Shown piece by piece: positions 33,969 to 42,834 of a stretch of DNA of 64,000 nucleotides (its first letter is position 1; each line of letters opens with the position of its first letter). The stretch is from the NCBI RefSeq assembly GCF_900141985.1, contig NZ_FQZK01000024.1:1-64000 (forward strand), written 5' to 3'. The notes beneath the pieces are model-generated. The model did not search any database, was not told the DNA's origin, and was given only the letters and a program-made list of their open reading frames with translations. The position numbers and the translations under genes were made by a program. Source of the stretch: Nocardiopsis flavescens (GTDB taxonomy: Bacteria > Actinomycetota > Actinomycetes > Streptosporangiales > Streptosporangiaceae).

Positions 33969-35284
33969 CCACCCTGACCCCGATCCTGTCCCACAACTGG
34001 GACCGGCCCGACTCCTTCACCCTGGAGGGGTACCGGGACGACGGCGGGTACCGTGCCCTGCGCAAGGCGCTGGACATGGAGCCCGCGGCCATCGTCGACC
34101 TGGTCAAGCAGTCCGGGCTGCGCGGGCGCGGCGGCGCCGGATTCCCCACCGGCATGAAGTGGGGGTTCCTGCCCGCCGACAACCCGAACCCGCGCTACCT
34201 CGTCGTCAACGCCGACGAGTCCGAGCCCGGGACCTGCAAGGACATCCCGCTGATGCTCGCCAACCCGCACTCGCTGGTCGAGGGCGTGGCGATCGCCTCC
34301 TACGCGATCAAGTCGAGCCAGGCGTTCATCTACGTCCGCGGCGAGGTCGTCCACGTCATCCGCCGCCTGCGCAAGGCCGTCGCCGACGCCTACGCCGCCG
34401 GGCTGCTGGGCAAGGACATCCTCGGCACCGGCTTCGACCTCGACGTGGTCGTCCACGCCGGGGCCGGGGCCTACATCTGCGGCGAGGAGACCGCCCTGCT
34501 GGACTCCCTGGAGGGCTACCGGGGCCAGCCCCGGCTCAAGCCGCCCTTCCCCGCCGTCGCCGGGCTCTACGCCTCGCCGACCGTGGTGAACAACGTCGAG
34601 TCCATCGCCAGCGTCCCCAGCATCGTCCTGGGCGGCGCGGAGTGGTTCACCTCGATGGGCACCGAGAAGTCCGCCGGGTTCGGCTTCTTCTCCCTGTCCG
34701 GGCACGTCACCCGGCCGGGCCAGTACGAGGCCCCGCTCGGCGTCACCCTGCGGGAGCTGCTCGACATGGCGGGCGGGGTCCGCGAGGGCCACAGCCTCAA
34801 GTTCTGGACGCCCGGGGGCTCCTCCACCCCGATCTTCACCGAGGAGCACCTGGACACCCCGCTCGACTTCGAGTCGGTGGGCGCCGCCGGGTCCATGCTC
34901 GGCACCCGCGCCCTCCAGATCTTCGACGAGACCACCTGCGTGGTCCGCGCCGTCGGACGCTGGATCTCCTTCTACGCCCACGAGTCCTGCGGCAAGTGCA
35001 CGCCCTGCCGCGAGGGCAACTACTGGATGGTCCAGGTCCTGGACCGCCTGGAGCGCGGGGAGGGGTCCGAGGCCGACCTCGACAAGCTCCTGGACATCTG
35101 CGACAACCTGCTCGGCCGGTCGTTCTGCGCCCTGGGCGACGGCGCGACCAGCCCGGTCACGTCGTCGATCAAGCACTTCCGCCAGGAGTACATCGACCAC
35201 GTGGAGCAGGGCGGCTGCCCCTTCGACCACGCCAGGTCCACCCTGTGGGCGGACCGCACGACCACGACGGGAGGGAACCCGTGA
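33965..35284 (+). CDS. nuoF: NADH-quinone oxidoreductase subunit F (NADH- and FMN-binding)
   Basis: Entry point for NADH electrons. 439 residues: the FMN/NADH loop RGRGGAGFPTGMKWGF, CGEETALLDSLEG, and N3 cluster ligands C342, C345, C348 (SCGKCTPCREG) plus a fourth near 388. The ATG overlaps the nuoE stop by 4 nt. Confidence 0.97.
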   Translation: MTTLTPILSHNWDRPDSFTLEGYRDDGGYRALRKALDMEPAAIVDLVKQSGLRGRGGAGFPTGMKWGFLPADNPNPRYLVVNADESEPGTCKDIPLMLANPHSLVEGVAIASYAIKSSQAFIYVRGEVVHVIRRLRKAVADAYAAGLLGKDILGTGFDLDVVVHAGAGAYICGEETALLDSLEGYRGQPRLKPPFPAVAGLYASPTVVNNVESIASVPSIVLGGAEWFTSMGTEKSAGFGFFSLSGHVTRPGQYEAPLGVTLRELLDMAGGVREGHSLKFWTPGGSSTPIFTEEHLDTPLDFESVGAAGSMLGTRALQIFDETTCVVRAVGRWISFYAHESCGKCTPCREGNYWMVQVLDRLERGEGSEADLDKLLDICDNLLGRSFCALGDGATSPVTSSIKHFRQEYIDHVEQGGCPFDHARSTLWADRTTTTGGNP

Positions 35285-37740
35285 CCGTCACGTCCAACAC
35301 TCCGGGCGGAGCGGCCCCCGCGCCGCCGCCCGAGGACCTGATCACCGTCACCATCGACGGCTTCCGGATCCAGGTGCCCAAGGGCACCCTCCTCATCCGC
35401 GCCGCCGAACTCCTCGGGATCCAGATCCCGCGCTTCTGCGACCACCCGCTCCTGGACCCGGTCGGGGCCTGCCGCCAGTGCCTGGTGGACATCCCCGACA
35501 TGGGCAACGGGCGCGGCATGCCCAAGCCGCAGGCGTCCTGCACCATCACCGTGATGGAGGGGATGGTGGTCAACACCCACCTCACCTCGCCGGTGGCGGA
35601 GAAGGCCCAGCGCGGCATCATGGAGTTCCTGCTCATCAACCACCCGCTGGACTGCCCGGTCTGCGACAAGGGCGGCGAGTGCCCCCTACAGAACCAGGCC
35701 ATGTCCACCGGGCGGGGCGAGAGCCGGTTCATCGACGTCAAGCGGACCTTCCCCAAGCCGGTCCCGCTGTCCAGCCAGGTGCTGCTCGACCGGGAGCGCT
35801 GCATCCAGTGCGCCCGCTGCACCCGGTTCGCGGCGCAGATCGCCGGGGACCCGCTCATCGAGCTGATGGAGCGCGGCGCCAAGGAGCAGGTCGGCATCGC
35901 CGGCGGCGAGCCGTTCAACTCCTACTTCTCCGGCAACACCGTGCAGATCTGCCCGGTGGGCGCCCTGACCGGGTCGGCCTACCGGTTCCGGTCCCGCCCC
36001 TTCGACCTGGTCTCCACCCCCAGTGTCTGCGAGCACTGCGCCGGCGGCTGCGCCCAGCGCACCGACCACCGGCGCGGCAAGGTCACCCGCCGCCTGGCCG
36101 GCGACGACCCGCAGGTCAACGAGGAGTGGAACTGCGACAAGGGCCGGTGGGCGTTCGCCTACGCCACCCAGGGCGACCGGCTCTCCCGCCCGCTCGTGCG
36201 CGACGAGGACTCCCGGGCCCTGGAGTTCGCCTCCTGGCCCGAGGCCGTCTCGATCGCCGCCTCCCGGCTGGCCGCCGCACGCGGCCGGGTCGGCGTCCTG
36301 ACCGGCGGGCGCCTCACCTACGAGGACGCCTACGCCTACGCCAAGTTCGCCCGGATCGCCCTGGGCACCAACGACGTGGACATGCGGGCCCGCGCCCACT
36401 CGCGCGAGGAGGCCGACTTCCTGGCCGCCCGCGTGGCCGGGACGCCCGTCGCCACGGACTTCACCGCCCTGGAGAAGGCCCCGGCCGTGCTCCTGGCCGG
36501 GTTCGAGCCCGAGGACGAGTCGCCCTCCACGTTCCTGCGGCTGCGCAAGGGCCACCGCAAGCGCCGGCTCAAGGTCTACTCGGTCGCCAGCCACGCCAGC
36601 CTGGGGCTCACCAAGGCGGGCGGCACCCTCATCGGCACCGCCCCCGGCGAGGAGGCCCGCGTCCTCAACGCCCTGGAGGACACCGCACCCGAGGCCGTCG
36701 AGGCCCTGGGCGCGGAGGGCGCGGTCATCATCGCGGGGGAGCGGCTGGCCGCCGTCCCCGGGGCGCTCACCGCCGCCGCGGCGCTGGCCGACCGCACCGG
36801 CGCCCGCCTGGTGTGGATCCCGCGCCGGGCCGGGGAGCGCGGCGCCGCCGACGCCGGAGCCCTGCCCGGGCTGCTGCCCGGCGGCCGGCCCGTCGCCGAC
36901 GACTCGGCCCGCGCCGAGGTCGCCCGCGCCTGGAACGTCGGCGCCCTGCCGACGGAGCCCGGTCGCGACACCGCCGCCATCATCGAGGCCGCCGCCCGCG
37001 GCGACCTCGACGCGCTGGTCATCGCCGGGGTCGAGCTGGACGACCTGCCCGACCCCGAGGCCGCCCGCGCGGCCCTGGCCCGGGTGCCGTTCATCGTCAG
37101 CCTCGAACTGCGCGCCAGCGAGGTCACCGACCGCGCCGACGTGGTGTTCCCCGTGGCGGCCGTCGCCGAGAAGTCCGGCACCTTCGTCAACTGGGAGGGC
37201 CGCCACCGGCCCTTCGGCGCCGCGCTCAAGGTGCCCGGGGCCCTCTCCGACCTGCGGGTCCTGGCGGCCCTCGCCGACGAGATGGACGTCCACCTGGGCC
37301 TGCCCGACGCCGCCTCCGCCTACCGCGAGCTGCTCGAACTGGGCCTGTGGGCGGGGGAGCGGGGCTCCGGTCCCGCCGTCCGCCCGGCGGACGCGGTGCG
37401 GCCCCGCTCCGGCGAGGCCCTGCTGTCCACCTGGCGCCAGCTCCTGGGCACCGGGCGGATGGAGGACGGCGAGCCGTTCCTCGCCGGCACGGCCCGGCCC
37501 GCCCGCGCCTACCTGTCCAAGGCCACGGCCGACGAGGTCGGGGTGCCCGACGGCGGATCGCTCCGCGTCACCGGCACCCGGGGCTCGGTCACCGTCCCCG
37601 TGGTCGTCACCGACATCGCCGACCGGGTCGTCTGGCTCCCGGCCAACGCACGGGGCTGCGACATCCGTCGCGACCTCGGCAGCGGCGCGGGCGAGACGGT
37701 CCTGCTGTCGGCGCCGACCACCGCCGGGAGGCACCAGTGA
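35281..37740 (+). CDS. nuoG: NADH-quinone oxidoreductase subunit G
   Basis: Large iron-sulfur subunit linking NuoEF to the rest of complex I. 819 residues: an N-terminal [2Fe-2S] domain (CDHPLLDPVGACRQC), the HPLDCPVCDKGGECPLQ cluster region, CIQCARCTRF with a later CPVGALT, then a molybdopterin-oxidoreductase-like part that begins with CEHCAGGC and a distant NEEWNC, consistent with an extra N7-type cluster. Overlaps nuoF and nuoH by 4 nt (GTGA). Confidence 0.96.
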   Translation: MTVTSNTPGGAAPAPPPEDLITVTIDGFRIQVPKGTLLIRAAELLGIQIPRFCDHPLLDPVGACRQCLVDIPDMGNGRGMPKPQASCTITVMEGMVVNTHLTSPVAEKAQRGIMEFLLINHPLDCPVCDKGGECPLQNQAMSTGRGESRFIDVKRTFPKPVPLSSQVLLDRERCIQCARCTRFAAQIAGDPLIELMERGAKEQVGIAGGEPFNSYFSGNTVQICPVGALTGSAYRFRSRPFDLVSTPSVCEHCAGGCAQRTDHRRGKVTRRLAGDDPQVNEEWNCDKGRWAFAYATQGDRLSRPLVRDEDSRALEFASWPEAVSIAASRLAAARGRVGVLTGGRLTYEDAYAYAKFARIALGTNDVDMRARAHSREEADFLAARVAGTPVATDFTALEKAPAVLLAGFEPEDESPSTFLRLRKGHRKRRLKVYSVASHASLGLTKAGGTLIGTAPGEEARVLNALEDTAPEAVEALGAEGAVIIAGERLAAVPGALTAAAALADRTGARLVWIPRRAGERGAADAGALPGLLPGGRPVADDSARAEVARAWNVGALPTEPGRDTAAIIEAAARGDLDALVIAGVELDDLPDPEAARAALARVPFIVSLELRASEVTDRADVVFPVAAVAEKSGTFVNWEGRHRPFGAALKVPGALSDLRVLAALADEMDVHLGLPDAASAYRELLELGLWAGERGSGPAVRPADAVRPRSGEALLSTWRQLLGTGRMEDGEPFLAGTARPARAYLSKATADEVGVPDGGSLRVTGTRGSVTVPVVVTDIADRVVWLPANARGCDIRRDLGSGAGETVLLSAPTTAGRHQ

Positions 37741-39104
37741 CCCCCGTCGCCACCAGCGTGGCGCACCTGGCGTCGGAGGAGACGCTCAGCGCCTTCGGCA
37801 ACGACCCGTGGTGGATCACCACCATCAAGGCGCTCGCCATCTTCGTCTTCCTGATGGTCTGCGTCCTGATGATGATCATGGCCGACCGCAAGGTCATGGG
37901 CCGCATGCAGCAGCGGCACGGCCCCAACCGGATGGGCCCCTGGGGCCTGCTCCAGTCCCTGTTCGACGGGATCAAGCTCTCCCTCAAGGAGGACCTGATC
38001 CCCGAGGGGGTCGACCGGTTCGTCTACATCGCCGCGCCCCTGATCGCCGCGGTCCCGGCGTTCATCGCCTTCGCGGTCATCCCGATCGGTCCCGAGGTGA
38101 ACCTGTTCGGGGTCATCACCCCGCTCCAGCTCACCGACCTGCCCATCGCCGCCCTGGTCGTCCTGGCCACCGCGGCGCTGGGGGTGTACGGGTTCGTGCT
38201 CGGCGGCTGGGCCTCCCAGTCGCCCTACGCCCTGCTCGGCGGCCTGCGCGCCTCCGCGCAGGTGATCAGCTACGAGATCGCGATGGGCCTGTCGTTCGTC
38301 GCGGTCTTCATCATGTCGGGCACGCTCACCACGTCCGGGATCGTCGAGGCCCAGCGCGGCCTGTGGTTCGCGGTGCTGCTGCTGCCGTCGTTCCTCATCT
38401 ACCTGGTCACGATGGTCGGCGAGACCAACCGCCTGCCGTTCGACCTGGCCGAGGGCGAGGGCGAGATCGTCGGCGGCTTCATGACCGAGTACGGGTCCAT
38501 GAAGTTCACGATGTTCTTCCTCGCGGAGTACGTGAACATGTGCACGGTCGCGGCCGTGTCCGTCACGCTCTTCCTCGGCGGCTGGTACGCCCCCTTCGGG
38601 ATCGGCACCGCCTTCCCCGGGGCCAACGAGGGCTGGTGGCCCGCCCTGTGGTGGCTGCTCAAGTTCGTCGGCGTCATGTTCCTGTTCATCTGGGCGCGCG
38701 GCAGCCTCCCCCGGGTCCGCTACGACCAGCTCATGCAGCTGGGCTGGAAGGTCCTCATCCCCATCCAGCTGGTGTGGATCACCGCGGTCGCGGTCGTGCG
38801 GATGCTCATCCTGGACGACGCCTCCCCGATCGTCATCGGCGCGGTCGTCGCGGCGTTCAGCGCCGCCACCCTCGCCGCGTTCTACGCCTGGCTCCGCTCG
38901 GTCCGCAGGGCCAGGGAGCAGGAGGCGGTCCGGCGCGCCGAGAACACCCGCCGCGCCCACGAGGACTCCGCCTTCGGCGGCTTCCCGGTGCCCCCGAGCA
39001 CCGCACCGCACTACGGCAGCAGCGTGCTCGCCGAACCGCCGCGGACGGCTGCCGCCTCCGCGACCCAACGCGTCAAGCAGAAGGGGGAGGTCACCGGTGC
39101 TTGA
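37737..39104 (+). CDS. nuoH: NADH-quinone oxidoreductase subunit H
   Basis: Membrane subunit that shapes the quinone channel. 455 residues, eight or nine helices, with RHGPNRMGPWGLLQSLFDG and the acidic loop ETNRLPFDLAEGEGEIVGG. A disordered 80-residue C-terminal tail is longer than in Escherichia coli. The GTG overlaps the nuoG stop. Confidence 0.97.
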   Translation: MTPVATSVAHLASEETLSAFGNDPWWITTIKALAIFVFLMVCVLMMIMADRKVMGRMQQRHGPNRMGPWGLLQSLFDGIKLSLKEDLIPEGVDRFVYIAAPLIAAVPAFIAFAVIPIGPEVNLFGVITPLQLTDLPIAALVVLATAALGVYGFVLGGWASQSPYALLGGLRASAQVISYEIAMGLSFVAVFIMSGTLTTSGIVEAQRGLWFAVLLLPSFLIYLVTMVGETNRLPFDLAEGEGEIVGGFMTEYGSMKFTMFFLAEYVNMCTVAAVSVTLFLGGWYAPFGIGTAFPGANEGWWPALWWLLKFVGVMFLFIWARGSLPRVRYDQLMQLGWKVLIPIQLVWITAVAVVRMLILDDASPIVIGAVVAAFSAATLAAFYAWLRSVRRAREQEAVRRAENTRRAHEDSAFGGFPVPPSTAPHYGSSVLAEPPRTAAASATQRVKQKGEVTGA

Positions 39105-39648
39105 TTGGCTCAATCCCGTCAAGGGTTTCGGCGTCACCTTCCACACCATGTTCAAGAAGGTGCCCACCGTCGAGTACCCGGAGGTCAAGCGCCCCACGGC
39201 GCCGCGCTTCCACGGACGGCACCAGCTGAACAGGTGGGCGGACGGGCTGGAGAAGTGCATCGGGTGCGAGCTGTGCGCCTGGGCCTGCCCCGCCGACGCC
39301 ATCTACGTCGAAGCCGGTGACAACACCGACGACGACCGCTACTCGCCCGGCGAGCGCTACGGGCGGATCTACCAGATCAACTACCTGCGCTGCATCCTGT
39401 GCGGGCTGTGCGTGGAGGCGTGCCCGACACGCGCCCTCACCATGACCAACGAGTACGAGCTCGCGGACGACAGCAGGCAGAGCCTGATCTGGACCAAGGA
39501 GCAGCTCCTGGCCCCCCTCAAGGAGGGCATGGAGGCGCCGCCGCACCCCATGCGCCTGGGCGAGACCGACCTGGACTACTACGCCACCGGCCGCGGCCAG
39601 CACGGCTCCCAGGACGGGCACCACGAGGGCACGGAGGCGGTCCGATGA
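39097..39648 (+). CDS. nuoI: NADH-quinone oxidoreductase subunit I
   Basis: 8Fe ferredoxin-type subunit with clusters N6a and N6b. 183 residues; ligands C54, C57, C60, C64 and C99, C102, C105, C109 in two CxxCxxCxxxCP motifs. GGGGGAGG lies 6 nt before the GTG; overlaps nuoH by 8 nt. Confidence 0.97.
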   Translation: MLDWLNPVKGFGVTFHTMFKKVPTVEYPEVKRPTAPRFHGRHQLNRWADGLEKCIGCELCAWACPADAIYVEAGDNTDDDRYSPGERYGRIYQINYLRCILCGLCVEACPTRALTMTNEYELADDSRQSLIWTKEQLLAPLKEGMEAPPHPMRLGETDLDYYATGRGQHGSQDGHHEGTEAVR

Positions 39649-40586
39649 CCTCCGCCGTCCCCCTCGCCGCGCCGCACGAGGTCCACCTCGCCGCCCCCAT
39701 CGGCGGCGGGGAGGCCGCGGCCTTCTGGATCCTGGGCGCCGTGGTCCTGCTCGGCGCCCTAGGCGTCGTGTTCTCCCGCAAGGCCGTCCACTCGGCCATG
39801 TCCATGGCGCTGACCATGGTGGGCCTGGCGATCTTCTACGGGATCAACGCCGCGCCCTTCCTCATGGTCGTGCAGATCGTCGTCTACACCGGCGCGGTCC
39901 TCATGCTGTTCCTGTTCGTCCTGATGCTCGTCGGCGTCAGCTCCGCGGACTCCCTCAAGGAGACCCTGGGCGGGCAGCGGCTGCTCACCGCCGTCGTCGC
40001 CCTGGGTTTCATCGGCGCCCTGGCCACCGGCATCACCCGCATCTCCGTGGGCGACCCGGTCGGCCTGGCCGCCGGGACCGCCGCCGCGGGCGGCAGCATC
40101 CCGTGGATCGCGGGCGAGCTGCTGCTGCGCTACGTGGTCGCCTTCGAGGCCACCGCCGCGCTCCTGGTCACCGCGGTCCTGGGCGCCCTGGTGCTGGCCC
40201 ACACGACCCGCACCAAGAAGCGGCGCACCCAGCGGGAGATCTCCGAGGACCGCATCCGCGGCGACCACCCCACCCCGCTGCCCGGGCCCGGCACCTACGC
40301 CCGGCACAACGCGATCGACATGCCCGCGCTGCTGCCGGACGGCCAGGTCGCCCGGCTCTCGCTCAACCCGGTGCTCACCGCCCGCGACCCCGAGTACCAG
40401 TCGCGGGTGCCCGAGGACGTCCGGGCGGGGCGCCCGCCGCTGCCCGGCGGCGGGTCGGACCCGGCCCGCTCCGAGGAGGGCGGACCCACCGCCGGGGACC
40501 ACCCGCGGGAGGCGGACGCCGACACCGCGGACGGCGTCCGCGAGAACGGCGACGGCCAGGAGGTGGAGTCCACATGGACCCGATGA
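39645..40586 (+). CDS. nuoJ: NADH-quinone oxidoreductase subunit J
   Basis: Membrane subunit with five helices, including VVQIVVYTGAVLMLFLFV. 313 residues, long for NuoJ because of a 110-residue hydrophilic, Pro/Glu/Asp-rich C-terminal tail, a feature of actinobacterial homologues. The ATG overlaps the nuoI stop; the end overlaps nuoK by 13 nt. Confidence 0.95.
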   Translation: MTSAVPLAAPHEVHLAAPIGGGEAAAFWILGAVVLLGALGVVFSRKAVHSAMSMALTMVGLAIFYGINAAPFLMVVQIVVYTGAVLMLFLFVLMLVGVSSADSLKETLGGQRLLTAVVALGFIGALATGITRISVGDPVGLAAGTAAAGGSIPWIAGELLLRYVVAFEATAALLVTAVLGALVLAHTTRTKKRRTQREISEDRIRGDHPTPLPGPGTYARHNAIDMPALLPDGQVARLSLNPVLTARDPEYQSRVPEDVRAGRPPLPGGGSDPARSEEGGPTAGDHPREADADTADGVRENGDGQEVESTWTR

Positions 40587-40873
40587 ACTACATCGTCCTC
40601 GCGGCGCTGCTGTTCACCATCGGCGCGGTCGGCGTGCTCGTCCGGCGCAACGCGATCATCGTCTTCATGTGCGTCGAGCTGATGCTCAACGCCTGCAACC
40701 TGGCGTTCGTCGCGTTCGCCCGCATGCACGGGGACATCGAGGGGCAGGTCATCGCCTTCTTCGTGATGGTCGTCGCCGCAGCCGAGGTGGTGGTCGGCCT
40801 CGCGATCATCATGCAGATCTTCCGAACCCGCAGGTCGGCGTCGCTGGATGACGCCAACCTGCTCAAGCACTAG
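40574..40873 (+). CDS. nuoK: NADH-quinone oxidoreductase subunit K
   Basis: Small three-helix membrane subunit with the proton-path glutamates in FMCVELMLNACNLAF and VAAAEVVVGLAII. 99 residues. AGGTGGAG lies 5 nt before the ATG at 40574; a second in-frame ATG is 9 nt further. Confidence 0.96.
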   Translation: MDPMNYIVLAALLFTIGAVGVLVRRNAIIVFMCVELMLNACNLAFVAFARMHGDIEGQVIAFFVMVVAAAEVVVGLAIIMQIFRTRRSASLDDANLLKH

Positions 40874-40881
40874 AAGGCGAC

Positions 40882-42831
40882 GTGGCAGTGCAACATCACA
40901 CTCACCTCGCCGCCGAGACCGGGACGGCGGTGGCCGCGGACGGCGCGGTGCTGTCGAACGCCTGGCTGCTCGTCGCCCTGCCGCTGGTCGGCGCGGCGGT
41001 GCTGCTGCTGGGCGGCAAGCGGACCGACTCCTGGGGCCACCTGCTCGCCACGGCGCTGCCGGTGGGCTCCTTCGTGTGGGCGCTCCTCATCCTGTTCGAC
41101 CTCCTGGGCCGGGCGGAGGACGCGCGCAGCGTGTCGGTGCCCGTCTACGAGTGGTTCTCGGTCGGCACGTTCAACGTCGGGGTGGACCTGCTGGTCGACC
41201 CCCTCTCCATCAGCTTCGTCCTGCTGATCACCTTCGTCGGATCGCTGATCCACGTCTACTCGATCGGCTACATGTCCCACGACCCGGGGCGGCGGCGCTT
41301 CTTCGCCTACCTCAACCTGTTCGTGGCGGCCATGCTGGTGCTGGTCCTGGCGGACAACTTCGCCCTGCTGTTCCTGGGCTGGGAGGGCGTGGGCCTGGCC
41401 TCCTACCTCCTCATCGGGTTCTGGCAGTACAAGCCGTCGGCCGCCGCCGCGGCCAAGAAGGCGTTCGTGATCAACCGGGTGGGCGACATGGGCCTGCTCG
41501 CCGCGATCATGATCATGTTCACGGCCCTGGGCGCGGTGAGCTTCAGCGAGGTCTTCGCCGCCGTCCCCGGCGCCGGGAACGGCGTCCTGGTCGCCATCGG
41601 CCTGTGCCTGCTGCTCGGCGCCTGCGGCAAGTCGGCGCAGCTGCCCCTCCAGGCCTGGCTGCTGGACGCGATGGAGGGCCCGACCCCGGTGTCGGCGCTC
41701 ATCCACGCGGCGACCATGGTCACCGCGGGCGTCTACCTCATCGTCCGCGCCGGGCCGGTCTTCGAGGCCGCGCCCGCCGCGCAGACCACCGTCGCGGTGG
41801 TCGGGGCCGCCACCATGCTCGCCGGCGGGATCATCGCCTCCGCCAAGGACGACATCAAGAAGTCCCTGGCCGGTTCGACGATGAGCCAGATCGGCATGAT
41901 GGTGCTGGCCGCCGGGCTCGGCCCGGTCGGGTACGTCGCCGCCATCGCCCACCTGATCACGCACGGCTTCTTCAAGGCCGGGCTGTTCCTGGGCGCGGGC
42001 TCGGTCATGCACGCCATGGACGACGGCGTCGACATGCGCCGCTACGGCGGCCTGGCCCGGGTCATGCCCGTCACCTTCGCCACCTTCGGACTCGGCTACC
42101 TCGCCATCATCGGCGTCCCGCTGCTGTCCGGCTGGTGGACCAAGGAGAGCATCATCACCGAGGCGTTCGGCGTCGGCGGCACCCAGGGCATGGTCCTGGG
42201 GTCGGCGATCATCGTCGGCGCCGGGCTCACCGCCTTCTACATGTCCCGGATGTTCTTCATGACCTTCCTGGGCGAGAAGCGGTGGGACGAGGGCGTGCAC
42301 CCGCACGAGTCGCCGGTGAGCATGACCGCCCCCATGGTGGTGCTGTCGATCGGCTCCGTGTTCCTGGGCGCCTTCCTGGTGTTCGGCGACCGGTTCGCGA
42401 ACTTCCTGGCGCCCGCCATCGGCGCCCAGCCGCACCACTTCGACCTGGCGCACGCCTTCACCTCGCCCTACGGGCTCGCCGCCCTGGGCGTGCTGGTCGT
42501 CGGGGTGGCGGCGGCCTGGGCCGTGTACCTGCGCCGCCCGGTCGCGCGCACCGCCCCCGAGGGCAACCCCGTCACCGTCGCCGCCAGCCGCGAGCTGTAC
42601 GGCAACGAGATCAACGAGGGGCTGTTCGTGGGCCCGGGCCGGGTCCTCACCCGGGCGCTCGTCGTCATCGAGGAGAAGGTCATCGACGGGGTCGTCAACG
42701 GGCTCGGCGCGGGCGTGCGCGACTCCTCCCGCGGGCTCGGGCGGGCGCAGACCGGGTTCGCCCGGTCGTACGCGCTCACCATGCTCTTCGGCGCCGTGAT
42801 CGTCGCCGCGACGCTTGTTGTGAGGTTGTAG
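40882..42831 (+). CDS. nuoL: NADH-quinone oxidoreductase subunit L (antiporter-like)
   Basis: Proton-pumping subunit. 649 residues, about sixteen helices plus the lateral helix. The key glutamate lies in LFLGWEGVGLASYLLIGFW and the lysine in KSAQLPLQAWLLDAMEGPTPVSAL. The GTG follows the nuoK stop by 8 nt with AAGGCG upstream. Confidence 0.96.
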   Translation: MAVQHHTHLAAETGTAVAADGAVLSNAWLLVALPLVGAAVLLLGGKRTDSWGHLLATALPVGSFVWALLILFDLLGRAEDARSVSVPVYEWFSVGTFNVGVDLLVDPLSISFVLLITFVGSLIHVYSIGYMSHDPGRRRFFAYLNLFVAAMLVLVLADNFALLFLGWEGVGLASYLLIGFWQYKPSAAAAAKKAFVINRVGDMGLLAAIMIMFTALGAVSFSEVFAAVPGAGNGVLVAIGLCLLLGACGKSAQLPLQAWLLDAMEGPTPVSALIHAATMVTAGVYLIVRAGPVFEAAPAAQTTVAVVGAATMLAGGIIASAKDDIKKSLAGSTMSQIGMMVLAAGLGPVGYVAAIAHLITHGFFKAGLFLGAGSVMHAMDDGVDMRRYGGLARVMPVTFATFGLGYLAIIGVPLLSGWWTKESIITEAFGVGGTQGMVLGSAIIVGAGLTAFYMSRMFFMTFLGEKRWDEGVHPHESPVSMTAPMVVLSIGSVFLGAFLVFGDRFANFLAPAIGAQPHHFDLAHAFTSPYGLAALGVLVVGVAAAWAVYLRRPVARTAPEGNPVTVAASRELYGNEINEGLFVGPGRVLTRALVVIEEKVIDGVVNGLGAGVRDSSRGLGRAQTGFARSYALTMLFGAVIVAATLVVRL

Positions 42832-42834
42832 ACA